Of a stretch of 64,000 bases of DNA, positions 35,318 through 47,005 are shown piece after piece (the stretch's first letter is position 1; the number at the start of each line of letters is the position of its first letter). The position numbers and the translations under genes were made by a program. The notes beneath the pieces were generated by a model. The model was not told the origin of the DNA and made no database searches. It saw only the letters and a program-made list of their open reading frames with translations. The stretch comes from Argentina anserina (taxonomy: Eukaryota; Streptophyta; Magnoliopsida; Rosales; Rosaceae), in assembly GCF_933775445.1 (NCBI RefSeq), contig NW_026089509.1:1-64000 (forward strand). Direction: 5' to 3'.

Positions 35318-36731
35318 ATCTTTCTGAACGGCTATCTGATGCGAGTTTCTATGGAATTTGAGAGTTTTGCAAGTGTGGGAGTGTGTTTCTTTCAAACTGA
35401 GTATCTTTACATCGTTTGCGTGTCTTTACTATTCCAATTGTGTATCTTTACATCGTTTGCGTATCTTTACTATTCCAATTGTGTATCTTTTAATTTCTCG
35501 TTTGAGTATCTTTCTGTAAGGCTTTTGATGCGAGTTTCTATTATATTTGAGAGTTTTGCAAGTGTGGGAGTTTGTTTCTTTCAAACTGAGTATCTTTACA
35601 TCGTTTGCGTATCTTTACTATTCTAATTGTGTATCTTTTCAATTCTCGTTTGAGTATCTTTCTGTAAGGCTTTCTGATGCGAGTTTCTATTGAATTTTAG
35701 AGTTTTGCAAGTGTGGGAGTGTGTTTCTTTCAAACTGAGTATCTTTACATCTTTTGCGTATCTTTACTATTCCAATTGTGTATCTTTTCATTTCTCGTAT
35801 GAGTATCTTTCTGTAAGGCTTTCTGATGCGAGTTTCTATTGTATTTGAGAGTTTTGCAAATGTGGGAATGTGTTTCTTTCAAACTGAGTATCGTTACATC
35901 GTTTGCGTATCTTTACTATTCCAATTGTGTATCTTTTCAATTCTGGTTTGAGTATCTTTCTGTAAGGCTTTCTGATGCGAGTTTCTATTCAATTTGAGAG
36001 TTTTGCAAGTGTGGGAGTGTGTTTCTTTCAAACTTAGTATCTTTACATCGTTTGCGTGTCTTTACTATTCCAATTGTGTATCTTTACATCGTTTGCGTAT
36101 CTTTACTATTCCAATTGTGTATCTTTTAATTTCTCGTTTGAGTATCTTTCTGTAAGGCTTCTGATGCGAGTTTCTGTTGTATTTGAGAGTTTTGCAAGTG
36201 TGGGAGTGTGTTTCTTTCAAACTGAGTATCTTTACATCGTTTGCGTATCTTTACTATTCCAATTGTGTATCTTTTCATTTCTCGTTTGAGTATCTTTCTG
36301 TAAGGCTTCTGATGCGAGTTTCTATTGTATTTGAGAGTTTTGCAAGTGTGGGAGTGTGTTTCTTTTAAACTGAGTATCTTTACATCGTTTGCGTATCTTT
36401 ACTATTCCAATTGTGTATCTTTACATCGTTTGCGTATCTTTACTATTCCAATTGTGTATCTTTTCAATTCTCGTTTGAGTATCTTTCTGTCTGGCTTTCT
36501 GATGCGAGTTTCTATTGAATTTGAGAGTTTTGCAAGTGTGGGAGTGTGTTTCTTTCAAACTGAGTATCTTTACATCGTTTGTGTATCTTTACTATTCCAA
36601 TTGTGTATCTTTACATCGTTTGCGTATCTTTACTATTCCAATTGTGTATCTTTTCATTTCTCGTTTGAGTATCTTTCTGTAAGGCTTTCTGATGCGAGTT
36701 TCTATTGTATTTGAGAGTTTTGCAAGTGTGG
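35318..36731 (+). repeat. Domain C sequence block inside domain D (lag 16,520 bp)
   Basis: This 1.4 kb block matches 18798-20211 at a constant lag of 16,520 bp, including the shortened 189 bp monomer with GCGTGTCTTTAC, CTATTATATTTG, GAATTTTAGAG, ACATCTTTTGCG, GCAAATGTGGGAATGTG, AACTTAGTATC, CTGTTGTATTTG and CTGTCTGGC. Because it has the shortened monomer, it derives from the left edge copy of the HOR rather than an internal copy. Private changes are GAGTATCGTTACATCG near 35888 and GGGAGTTTGTTTC near 35567. Confidence 0.9.
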
Positions 36732-36954
36732 GAGTGTGTTTCTTTTAAACTGAGTATCTTTACATCGTTTGCGTATCGTTACTATTCCAATTGTGTATCT
36801 TTTCATTTCTCGTTTGAGTATCTTTCTGAACGGATTTCTGATGCGAGTTTCTATTGAATTTGAGAGTTTTGAAAGTGTGGGAGTGTGTTTCTTTCAAACT
36901 GAGTATCTTTACATCGTTTGCGTATCTTTACTATTCCAATTGTGTATCTTTTCA

Positions 36955-39008
36955 ATTCTCGTTTGAGTATCTTTCTGTAAGGCTTTCTGATGCGAGTTTC
37001 TATTGAATTTGAGAGTTTTGCAAGTGTGGGAGTGTGTTTCTTTCAAACTGAGTATCTTTACATCGTTTGCGTATCTTTACTATTCCAATTGTGTATCTTT
37101 TCATTTCTCGTTTGAGTATCTTTCTGTAAGGCTTCTGATGCGAGTTTCTATTGTATTTGAGAGTTTTGCAAGTGTGGGAGTGTGTTTCTTTTAAACTGAG
37201 TATCTTTACATCGTTTGCGTATCGTTACTATTCCAATTGTGTATCTTTTCATTTCTCGTTTGAGTATCTTTCTGTAAGGCTTTCTGATGCGAGTTTCTGT
37301 TATATTTGAGAGTTTTGCAAGTGTGGGAGTGTGTTTCTTTCAAACTGAGTATCTTTACATCGTTTGCGTATCTTTACTATTCCAATTATGTATCTTTACA
37401 TCGTTTGCGTATCTTTACTATTCCAATTATGTATCTTTTCATTTCTCGTTTGAGTATCTTTCTGTAAGGCTTCTGATGCGAGTTTCTTCTGTATTTGAGA
37501 GTTTTGCAAGTGTGGGAGTGTGTTTCTTTCAAACTGAGTATCTTTACATCGTTTGCGTATCTTTACTATTCCAATTGTGTATCTTTTCATTTCTCGTTTG
37601 AGTATCTTTCTGTAAGGCTTCTGATGCGAGTTTCTATTGTATTTGAGAGTTTTGCAAGTGTGGGAGTGTGTTTCTTTCAAACTGAGTATCTTTACATCGT
37701 TTGCGTATCTTTACTATTCCAAGTGTGTATCTTTACATCGTTTGCGTATCTTTACTATTCCAATTGTGTATCTTTACATCGTTTGCGTATCTTTACTATT
37801 CCAATTGTGTATCTTTTCATTTCTCGTTTGAGTATCTTTCTGTAAAGCTTCTGATGCGAGTTTCTATTGTATTTGAGAGTTTTGCAAGTGTGGGAGTGTG
37901 TTTCTTTCAAACTGAGTATCTTTACATCGTTTGCGTATCTTTACTATTCCAATTGTGTATCTTTTCATTTCTCGTTTGAGTATCTTTCTGTAAGGCTTTC
38001 TGATGCGAGTTTCTATTGAATTTGAGAGTTTTGCAAGTGTGGGAGTGTGTTTCTTTCAAACTGAGTATCTTTACATCGTTTGCGTATCTTTACTATTCCA
38101 ATTGTGTATCTTTTCATTTCTCGTTTGAGTATCTTTCTGTAAGGCTTCTGATGCGAGTTTCTATTGTATTTGAGAGTTTTGCAAGTGTGGGAGTGTGTTT
38201 CTTTTAAACTGAGTATCTTTACATCGTTTGCGTATCGTTACTATTCCAATTGTGTATCTTTTCATTTCTCGTTTGAGTATCTTTCTGTAAGGCTTTCTGA
38301 TGCGAGTTTCTGTTATATTTGAGAGTTTTGCAAGTGTGGGAGTGTGTTTCTTTCAAACTGAGTATCTTTACATCGTTTGCGTATCTTTACTATTCCAATT
38401 ATGTATCTTTACATCGTTTGCGTATCTTTACTATTCCAATTATGTATCTTTTCATTTCTCGTTTGAGTATCTTTCTGTAAGGCTTCTGATGCGAGTTTCT
38501 TCTGTATTTGAGAGTTTTGCAAGTGTGGGAGTGTGTTTCTTTCAAACTGAGTATCTTTACATCGTTTGCGTATCTTTACTATTCCAATTGTGTATCTTTT
38601 CATTTCTCGTTTGAGTATCTTTCTGTAAGGCTTCTGATGCGAGTTTCTATTGTATTTGAGAGTTTTGCAAGTGTGGGAGTGTGTTTCTTTCAAACTGAGT
38701 ATCTTTACATCGTTTGCGTATCTTTACTATTCCAAGTGTGTATCTTTACATCGTTTGCGTATCTTTACTATTCCAATTGTGTATCTTTACATCGTTTGCG
38801 TATCTTTACTATTCCAATTGTGTATCTTTTCATTTCTCGTTTGAGTATCTTTCTGTAAAGCTTCTGATGCGAGTTTCTATTGTATTTGAGAGTTTTGCAA
38901 GTGTGGGAGTGTGTTTCTTTCAAACTGAGTATCTTTACATCGTTTGCGTATCTTTACTATTCCAATTGTGTATCTTTTCATTTCTCGTTTGAGTATCTTT
39001 CTGTAAGG
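36955..39008 (+). repeat. 1013-bp tandem duplication (two copies)
   Basis: Sequence from about 36955 repeats at a lag of 1013 bp until about 39008: the monomers at 37002 and 38015, CTGTTATATTTGAG at 37286 and 38299, CCAAGTGTGTATC near 37719 and 38732, and CTGTAAAGCTTCTG near 37849 and 38862. I saw no clear difference between the copies, so this is among the youngest duplications in the window. The left part also matches 33.8-34.7 kb at a lag of 3150 bp. Confidence 0.9.
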
Positions 39009-39142
39009 CTTCTGATGCGAGTTTCTATTGTATTTCAGAGTTTTGCAAGTGTGGGAGTGTGTTTCTTTTAAACTGAGTATCTTTACATCGTTTGCGTATC
39101 GTTACTATTCCAATTGTGTATCTTTTCATTTCTCGTTTGAGT

Positions 39143-40148
39143 ATCTTTCTGAACGGCTATCTGATGCGAGTTTCTATGGAATTTGAGAGTTTTGCAAGTG
39201 TGGGAGTGTGTTTCTTTCAAACTGAGTATCTTTACATCGTTTGCGTGTCTTTACTATTCCAATTGTGTATCTTTACATCGTTTGCGTATCTTTACTATTC
39301 CAATTGTGTATCTTTTAATTTCTCGTTTGAGTATCTTTCTGTAAGGCTTTTGATGCGAGTTTCTATTATATTTGAGAGTTTTGCAAGTGTGGGAGTGTGT
39401 TTCTTTCAAACTGAGTATCTTTACATCGTTTGCGTATCTTTACTATTCTAATTGTGTATCTTTTCAATTCTCGTTTGAGTATCTTTCTGTAAGGCTTTCT
39501 GATGCGAGTTTCTATTGAATTTTAGAGTTTTGCAAGTGTGGGAGTGTGTTTCTTTCAAACTGAGTATCTTTACATCTTTTGCGTATCTTTACTATTCCAA
39601 TTGTGTATCTTTTCATTTCTCGTATGAGTATCTTTCTGTAAGGCTTTCTGATGCGAGTTTCTATTGTATTTGAGAGTTTTGCAAATGTGGGAATGTGTTT
39701 CTTTCAAACTGAGTATCGTTACATCGTTTGCGTATCTTTACTATTCCAATTGTGTATCTTTTCAATTCTGGTTTGAGTATCTTTCTGTAAGGCTTTCTGA
39801 TGCGAGTTTCTATTCAATTTGAGAGTTTTGCAAGTGTGGGAGTGTGTTTCTTTCAAACTTAGTATCTTTACATCTTTGCGTGTCTTTACTATTCCAATTG
39901 TGTATCTTTACATCGTTTGCGTATCTTTACTATTCCAATTGTGTATCTTTTAATTTCTCGTTTGAGTATCTTTCTGTAAGCCTTCTGATGCGAGTTTCTG
40001 TTGTATTTGAGAGTTTTGCAAGTGTGGGAGTGTGTTTCTTTCAAACTGAGTATCTTTACATCGTTTGCGTATCTTTACTATTCCAATTGTGTATCTTTTC
40101 ATTTCTCGTTTGAGTATCTTTCTGTAAGGCTTCTGATGCGAGTTTCTA
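39143..40148 (+). repeat. Second relocated domain C block (lag 3825 bp to the first)
   Basis: This block matches 35318-36324 at a lag of 3825 bp, shifting to 3824 after a 1 bp deletion in ACATCTTTGCGTGTC near 39873. It shares GAGTATCGTTACATCG with the 35.9 kb block (near 39713), a change absent from domain C. It is therefore a copy of the relocated block and not a fresh transfer from domain C. GTAAGCCTTCTG near 39981 is private. Confidence 0.9.
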
Positions 40149-41200
40149 TTGAATTTGAGAGTTTTGCAAGTGTGGGAGTGTGTTTCTTTCAAACTGAATA
40201 TCTTTACATCGTTTGCGTATCTTTACTATTCCAGTTGTGTATCTTTTCAATTCTCGTTTGAGTATCTTTCTGTAAGGCTTCTGATGCGAGTTTCTTCTGT
40301 ATTTGAGAGTTTTGCAAGTGTGGGAGTGTGTTTCTTTCAAACTGAGTATCTTTACATCGTTTGCGTATCTTTACTATTCCAATTGTGTATCTTTTCATTT
40401 CTCGTTTGAGTATCTTTCTGTAAGGCTTCTGATGCGAGTTTCTATTGTATTTGAGAGTTTTGCAAGTGTGGGAGTGTGTTTCTTTCAAACTGAGTATCTT
40501 TACATCGTTTGCGTATCTTTACTATTCTAATTGTGTATCTTTTCAATTCTCGTTTGAGTATCTTTCTGTAAGGCTTTCTGATGCGAGTTTCTATTGAATT
40601 TTAGAGTTTTGCAAGTGTGGGAGTGTGTTTCTTTTAAACTGAGTATCTTTACATCGTTTGCGTATCTTTACTATTCCAATTGTGTATCTTTACATCGTTT
40701 GCGTATCTTTACTATTCCAATTGTGTATCTTTTCATTTCTCGTTTGAGTATCTTTCTGTAAAGCTTCTGATGCGAGTTTCTATTGTATTTGAGAGTTTTG
40801 CAAGTGTGGGAGTGTGTTTCTTTCAAACTGAGTATCTTTACATCGTTTGCGTATCTTTACTATTCCAATTGTGTATCTTTTCATTTCTCGTTTGAGTATC
40901 TTTCTGTAAGGCTTCTGATGCGAGTTTCTATTGTATTTCAGAGTTTTGCAAGTGTGGGAGTGTGTTTCTTTTAAACTGAGTATCTTTACATCGTTTGCGT
41001 ATCGTTACTATTCCAATTGTGTATCTTTTCATTTCTCGTTTGTGTATCTTTCTGAACGGCTATCTGATGCGAGTTTCTATGGAATTTGAGAGTTTTGCAA
41101 GTGTGGGAGTGTATTTCTTTCAAACTGAGTATCTTTACATCGTTTGCGTGTCTTTACTATTCCAATTGTGTATCTTTACATCGTTTGCGTATCTTTACTA
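40149..41200 (+). repeat. Hybrid stretch between domain C-like and D-like monomers
   Basis: It contains a domain C monomer pair (ACTGAATATC then CCAGTTGTG near 40193-40236), then CTTCTGTATTTGAG of domain D, then GAATTTTAGAG with CTTTTAAACTGAG, a combination not seen in domain C. GTATCGTTAC and TATTTCAGAG follow near 40940-41010. The order of markers indicates several recombination joints within about 1 kb. Confidence 0.8.
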
Positions 41201-42545
41201 TTCCAATTGTGTATCTTTACATCGTTTGCGTATCTTTACTATTCCAATTGTGTATCTTTTCATTTCTCGTTTGAGTATCTTTCTGTAAGGCTTTTGATGC
41301 GAGTTTCTATTATATTTGAGAGTTTTGCAAGTGTGGGAGTGTGTTTCTTTCAAACTGAGTATCTTTACATCGTTTGCGTATCTTTACTATTCTAATTGTG
41401 TATCTTTACATCGTTTGCGTATCTTTACTATTCCAATTGTGTATCTTTTCATTTCTCGTTTGAGTATCTTTCTGTAAGGCTTCTGATGCGAGTTTCTATT
41501 GTATTTGAGAGTTTTGCAAGTGTGGGAGTGTGTTTCTTTCAAACTGAGTATCTTTACATCGTTTGCGTATCGTTACTATTCCAATTGTGTATCTTTTCAT
41601 TTCTCGTTTGAGTATCTTTCTGTAAGGCTTTCTGATGCGAGTTTCTGTTGTATTTGAGAGTTTTGCAAGTGTGGGAGTGTGTTTCTTTCAAACTGAGTAT
41701 CTTTACATCGTTTGCGTATCTTTACTATTCCAATTATGTATCTTTACATCGTTTGCGTATCTTTACTATTCCAATTGTGTATATTTTCATTTCTCGTTTG
41801 AGTATCTTTCTGTAAGGCTTCTGATGCGAGTTTCTTCTGTATTTGAGAGTTTTGCAAGTGTGGGAGTGTGTTTCTTTCAAACTGAGTATCTTTACATCGT
41901 TTGCGTATCTTTACTATTCCAATTGTGTATCTTTTCATTTCTCGTTTGAGTATCTTTCTGTATGGCTTCTGATGCGAGTTTCTATTGTATTTGAGAGTTT
42001 TGCAAGTGTGGGAGTGTGTTTCTTTCAAACTGAGTATTTTTACATCGTTTGCGTATATTTACTATTCCAATTGTGTATCTTTACATCGTTTGCGTATCTT
42101 TACTATTCCAATTGTGTATCTTTACATCGTTTGCGTATCTTTACTATTCCAATTGTGTATCTTTTCATTTCTCGTTTGAGTATCTTTCTGTAAGGCTTCT
42201 GATGCGAGTTTCTATTGTATTTGAGAGTTTTGCAAGTGTGGGAGTGTGTTTCTTTCAAACTGAGTATCTTTACATCGTTTGCGTATCTTTACTATTCCAA
42301 TTGTGTATCTTTTCATTTCTCGTTTGAGTATCTTTCTGTAAGGCTTCTGATGCGAGTTTCTATTGTATTTGAGAGTTTTGCAAGTGTGGGAGTGTGTTTC
42401 TTTTAAACTGAGTATCTTTACATCGTTTGCGTATCGTTACTATTCCAATTGTGTATCTTTTCATTTCTCGTTTGAGTATCTTTCTGAACGGATTTCTGAT
42501 GCGAGTTTCTATTGAATTTGAGAGTTTTGCAAGTGTGGGAGTGTG
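41201..42545 (+). repeat. Third copy of the domain D block (lags 12,700 and 8808 bp)
   Basis: It matches 32.4-33.7 kb at a lag of 8808 bp; its first part also matches 28.5-29.2 kb at 12,700 bp. Shared markers are CTATTATATTTG, GTATCGTTAC, CTGTTGTATTTG, AATTATGTATC, GTGTATATTTTC and CTTCTGTATTTG, in the same order. Like the 32-33 kb copy it lacks the 486 bp duplication. Private changes are CTGTATGGCTTCTG near 41960 and GAGTATTTTTACATCG near 42033. Confidence 0.86.
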
Positions 42546-43026
42546 TTTCTTTTAAACTGAGTATCTTTACATCGTTTGCGTATCTTTACTATTCCAATTG
42601 TGTATCTTTACATCGTTTGCGTATCTTTACTATTCCAATTGTGTATCTTTTCAATTCTCGTTTGAGTATCTTTCTGTCTGGCTTTCTGATGCGAGTTTCT
42701 ATTGAATTTGAGAGTTTTGCAAGTGTGGGAGTGTGTTTCTTTCAAACTGAGTATCTTTACATCGTTTGTGTATCTTTACTATTCCAATTGTGTATCTTTT
42801 CATTTCTCGTTTGAGTATCTTTCTGTAAGGCTTTCTGATGCGAGTTTCTATTGTATTTGAGAGTTTTGCAAGTGTGGGAGTGTGTTTCTTTCAAACTGAG
42901 TATCTTTACATCGTTTGCGTATCTTTACTATTCCAATTGTGTATCTTTACATCGTTTGCGTATCTTTACTATTCCAATTGTGTATCTTTTCATTTCTCGT
43001 TTGAGTATCTTTCTGTAATGCTTTCT

Positions 43027-43175
43027 GATGCGAGTTTCTATTGAATTTGAGAGTTTTGCAAGTGTGGGAGTGTGTTTCTTTCAAACTGAGTATCTTTACA
43101 TCGTTTGCGTATCTTTACTATTCCAATTGTGTATCTTTTCATTTCTCGTTTGAGTATCTTTCTGTAAGGCTTTCT
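43027..43175 (+). repeat. Reference short monomer (149 bp)
   Basis: This copy matches the majority base at almost every position I compared, so it serves as a reference. Starting from GATGCGAG it runs through the head (GAGAGTTTTGCAAGTGTGGG, then TTTCTTTCAAACT). Three tail blocks follow: block A 43088-43106 (GAGTATCTTTACATCGTTT, 19 bp), block B 43107-43128 (begins GCGTATCTTTACTATTCC, 22 bp) and block C 43129-43151 (begins GTGTATCTTTTCATTTCTCG, 23 bp). The next head starts at 43152 with GAGTATCTTTCTGTAAGGC. All four segments start with G, then A/C/T, then GTATCTTT, so the tail looks like a degenerate ~20 bp repeat nested in the monomer. There are four CpG sites, close to the number expected from base composition. 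Confidence 0.95.
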
Positions 43176-43622
43176 GATGCGAGTTTCTATTGAATTTGAG
43201 AGTTTTGCAAGTGTGGGAGTGTGTTTCTTTCAAACTGAGTATCTTTACATCGTTTGCGTATCTTTACTATTCCAATTGTGTATCTTTTCATTTCTCGTTT
43301 GAGTATCTTTCTGTAAGGCTTTCTGATGCGAGTTTCTATTGAATTTGACAGTTTTGCAAGTGTGGGAGTGTGTTTCTTTCAAACTGAGTATCTTTACATC
43401 GTATGCGTATCTTTACTATTCCAATTGTGTATCTTTTCATTTCTCGTTTGAGTATCTTTCTGTAAGGCTTTCTGATGCGAGTTTCTATTGAATTTGAGAG
43501 TTTTGCAAGTGTGGGAGTGTGTTTCTTTCAAACTGAGTATTTTTACATCGTTTGCGTATCTTTACTATTCCAATTGTGTATGTTTTCTATTCTGGTTTGA
43601 GTATCTTTCTGAACGGATTTCT
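43027..43622 (+). repeat. Run of four 149-bp monomers, close to consensus
   Basis: Starts at 43027, 43176, 43325, 43474 and 43623 are each 149 bp apart. The first two are virtually identical. The third has GAATTTGACAG and ATCGTATGCG, and the fourth GAGTATTTTTAC and the first GTGTATGTTTTC variant of the domain. It is a simple-monomer island among mixed 148/149/190 units. Confidence 0.9.
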
Positions 43623-44969
43623 GATGCGAGTTTCTATTGAATTTGAGAGTTTTGCAAGTGTGGGAGTGTGTTTCTTTCAAACTGAGTATCTTTACATCGT
43701 TTGCGTATCTTTACTATTCCAATTGTGTATCTTTTCATTTCTCGTTTGAGTATCTTTCTGTAAAGCTTCTGATGCGAGTTTCTATTGTATTTGAGAGTTT
43801 TGCAAGTGTGGGGGTGTGTTTCTTTTAAACTGAGTATCTTTACATCGTTTGCGTATCATTACTATTCCAATTGTGTATCTTTTCATTTCTCGTTTGAGTA
43901 TCTTTCTGTAAGTCTTCTGATGCGAGTTTCTATTGTATTTGAGAGTTTTGCAAGTGTGGGAGTGTGTTTCTTTTATACTTAGTATCTTTACATCGTTTGC
44001 ATATCGTTACTATTCCAATTGTGTATCTTTTCATTTCTCGTTTGAGTATCTTTCTGAACGGATTTCTGATGCGAGTTTCTATTGAATTTGAGAGTTTTGC
44101 AAGTGTGGGAGTGTGTTTCTTTCAAACTGAATATCTTTACATCGTTTGCGTATCTTTACTATTCCAATTGTGTATCTTTTCAATTCTCGTTTGAGTATCT
44201 TTCTGAACGGCTATCTGATGCGAGTTTCTATTGAATTTGAGAGTTTTGCAAGTGTGGGAGTGTGTTTCTTTCAAACTGAGTATCTTTACATCGTTTGCGT
44301 ATCTTTACTATTCCAATTGTGTATCTTTACATCGTTTGCGTATCTTTACTATTCCAATTGTGTATCTTTTCATTTCTCGTTTGAGTATCTTTCTGTAAGG
44401 CTTTCTGATGCGAGTTTCTATTGTATTTGAGAGTTTTGCAAGTGTGGGAGTGTGTTTCTTTCAAACTGAGTATCTTTACATCGTTTGCGTATCTTTACTA
44501 TTCCAATTGTGTATCTTTACATCGTTTGCGTATCTTTACTATTCCAATTGTGTATCTTTTCATTTCTCGTTTGAGTATCTTTCTGTCTGGCTTTCTGATG
44601 CGAGTTTCTATTGTATTTGAGAGTTTTGCAAGTGTGGGAGTGTGTTTCTTTCAAACTGAGTATCTTTACATCGTTTGCGTATCTTTATTATTCTAATTGT
44701 GTATCTTTTCATTTCTCGTTTGAGTATCTTTCTGTAAGGCTTCTGATGCGAGTTTCTATTGAATTTGTGAGTTTTGCAAGTGTGGGAGTGTGTTTCTTTC
44801 AAACTGAGTATCTTTACGTCGTTTACGTATCTTTACTATTCCAATTGTGTATCTTTACATCGTTTGCGTATCTTTACTATTCCAATTTTGTATCTTTACA
44901 TCGTTTACGTATCTTTACTATTCCAATTGTGTATCTTTTCATTTCTCGTTTTAGTATCTTTCTGTAAGG

Positions 44970-47005
44970 CTTCTGATGCGAGTTTCTATTGTATTTGAGA
45001 GTTTTGCAAGTGTGGGAGTGTGTTTCTTTTAAACTGAGTATCTTTACATCGTTTGCGTATCGTTACTATTCCAATTGTGTATCTTTTCATTTCTCGTTTG
45101 AGTATCTTTCTGAACGGATTTCTGATGCGAGTTTCTATTGAATTTGAGAGTTTTGCAAGTGTGGGAGTGTGTTTCTTTCAAACTGAATATCTTTACATCG
45201 TTTGCGTATCTTTACTATTCCAATTGTGTATCTTTTCAATTCTCGTTTGAGTATCTTTCTGAACGGCTATCTGATGCGAGTTTCTATTGAATTTGAGAGT
45301 TTTGCAAGTGTGGGAGTGTGTTTCTTTCAAACTGAGTATCTTTACATCGTTTGCGTATCTTTACTATTCCAATTGTGTATCTTTTCAATTCTCGTTTGAG
45401 TATCTTTCTGTAAGGCTTTCTGATGCGAGTTTCTATTGAATTTGAGAGTTTTGCAAGTGTGAGAGTGTGTTTCTTTCAAACTGAGTATCTTTACATCGTT
45501 TGCGTATCTTTACTATTCCAATTGTGTATCTTTTCATTTCTCGTTTGAGTATCATTCTGTAAGGCTTCTGATGCGAGTTTCTATTGTATTTGAGAGTTTT
45601 GCAAGTGTGGGAGTGTGTTTCTTTTAAACTGAGTATCTTTACATCGTTTGCGTATCTTTACTATTCCAATTGTGTATCTTTACATCGTTTGCGTATCTTT
45701 ACTATTCCAATTGTGTATCTTTTCATTTCTCGTTTGAGTATCTTTCTGTCTGGCTTTCTGATGCGAGTTTCTATTGAATTTGAGAGTTTTGCAAGTGTGG
45801 GAGTGTGTTTCTTTCAAACTGAGTATCTTTACATCGTTTGCGTATCTTTACTATTCCAATTGTGTATCTTTACATCGTTTGCGTATCTTTACTATTCCAA
45901 TTGTGTATCTTTTCATTTCTCGTTTGAGTATCTTTCTGTAAGGCTTTCTGATGCGAGTTTCTATTGAATTTGAGAGTTTTGCAAGTGTGGGAGTGTGTTT
46001 CTTTCAAACTGAGTATCTTTACATCGTTTGCGTATCTTTACTATTCCAATTGTGTATCTTTTCATTTCTGGTTTGAGTATCTTTCTCAACGGCTATCCGA
46101 TGCGAGTTTCTATTGATTTGAGAGTTTTGCAAGTGTGGGAGTGTGTTTCTTTCAAACTGAGTATCTTTACATCGTTTGCGTATCTTTACTATTCCAATTG
46201 TGTATGTTTTCTATTCTGGTTTGAGTATCTTTCTGAACGGATTTCTGATGCGAGTTTCTATTGAATTTGAGAGTTTTGCAAGTGTGGGAGTGTGTTTCTT
46301 TCAAACTGAGTATCTTTACATCGTTTGCGTATCTTTACTATTCCAATTGTGTATCTTTTCATTTCTCGTTTGAGTATCTTTCTGTAAGGCTTCTGATGCG
46401 AGTTTCTATTGTATTTGAGAGTTTTGCAAGTGTGGGAGTGTGTTTCTTTTAAACTGAGTATCTTTACATCGTTTGCGTATCGTTACTATTCCAATTGTGT
46501 ATCTTTTCATTTCTCGTTTGAGTATCTTTCTGAACGGATTTCTGATGCGAGTTTCTATTGAATTTGAGAGTTTTGCAAGTGTGGGAGTGTGTTTCTTTCA
46601 AACTGAATATCTTTACATCGTTTGCGTATCTTTACTATTCCAATTGTGTATCTTTTCAATTCTCGTTTGAGTATCTTTCTGAACGGCTATCTGATGCGAG
46701 TTTCTATTGAATTTGAGAGTTTTCCAAGTGTGGGAGTGTGTTTCTTTCAAACTGAGTATCTTTACATCGTTTGCGTATCTTTACTATTCCAATTGTGTAT
46801 CTTTTCAATTCTCGTTTGAGTATCTTTCTGTAAGGCTTTCTGATGCGAGTTTCTATTGAATTTGAGAGTTTTGCAAGTGTGAGAGTGTGTTTCTTTCAAA
46901 CTGAGTATCTTTACATCGTTTACGTATCTTTACTATTCCAATTGTGTATCATTTCATTTCTCGTTTGAGTATCTTTCTGTAAGGCTTCTGATGCGAGTTT
47001 CTATT
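44970..47005 (+). repeat. Duplication at lag 1420 bp
   Basis: The block at about 44970-45580 recurs at about 46390-47000. Both contain CTTTTAAACTGAG, GTATCGTTAC, GAACGGATTTCTG, ACTGAATATC, GAACGGCTATCTG and then GTGAGAGTGTG in the same order and spacing. Private changes are TTTTCCAAGTG near 46722 in the second copy and GAGTATCATTCTG near 45549 in the first. Confidence 0.85.

Larger units (their letters stand above)
28702..42545 (+). repeat. Domain D: mosaic of nested duplications and relocated domain C blocks
   Basis: Domain D is marked by GTATCGTTACTATTCC in block B (first near 28867, recurring to about 50.7 kb), CTTCTGTATTTGAG, GTGTATATTTTC, AATTATGTATC and TATTTCAGAG. Several lags coexist: 486, 742, 1013, 3150, 3258, 3825, 3892, 8808 and 12700 bp. 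Blocks resembling 28.0-30.9 kb recur at 31.9-34.1 kb and 41.2-42.5 kb. Two blocks (35318-36731 and 39143-40148) are domain C sequence. No single HOR period describes the domain. Confidence 0.85.

Noticed and set aside
46086..46130. CTCAACGGCTATCCGATGCG with CTATTGATTTGAG as a regulatory or insertion site
   Set aside because: It is a monomer variant with a few substitutions and one lost A; it recurs near 50320 and 59142 through duplication and has no flanking target repeats.
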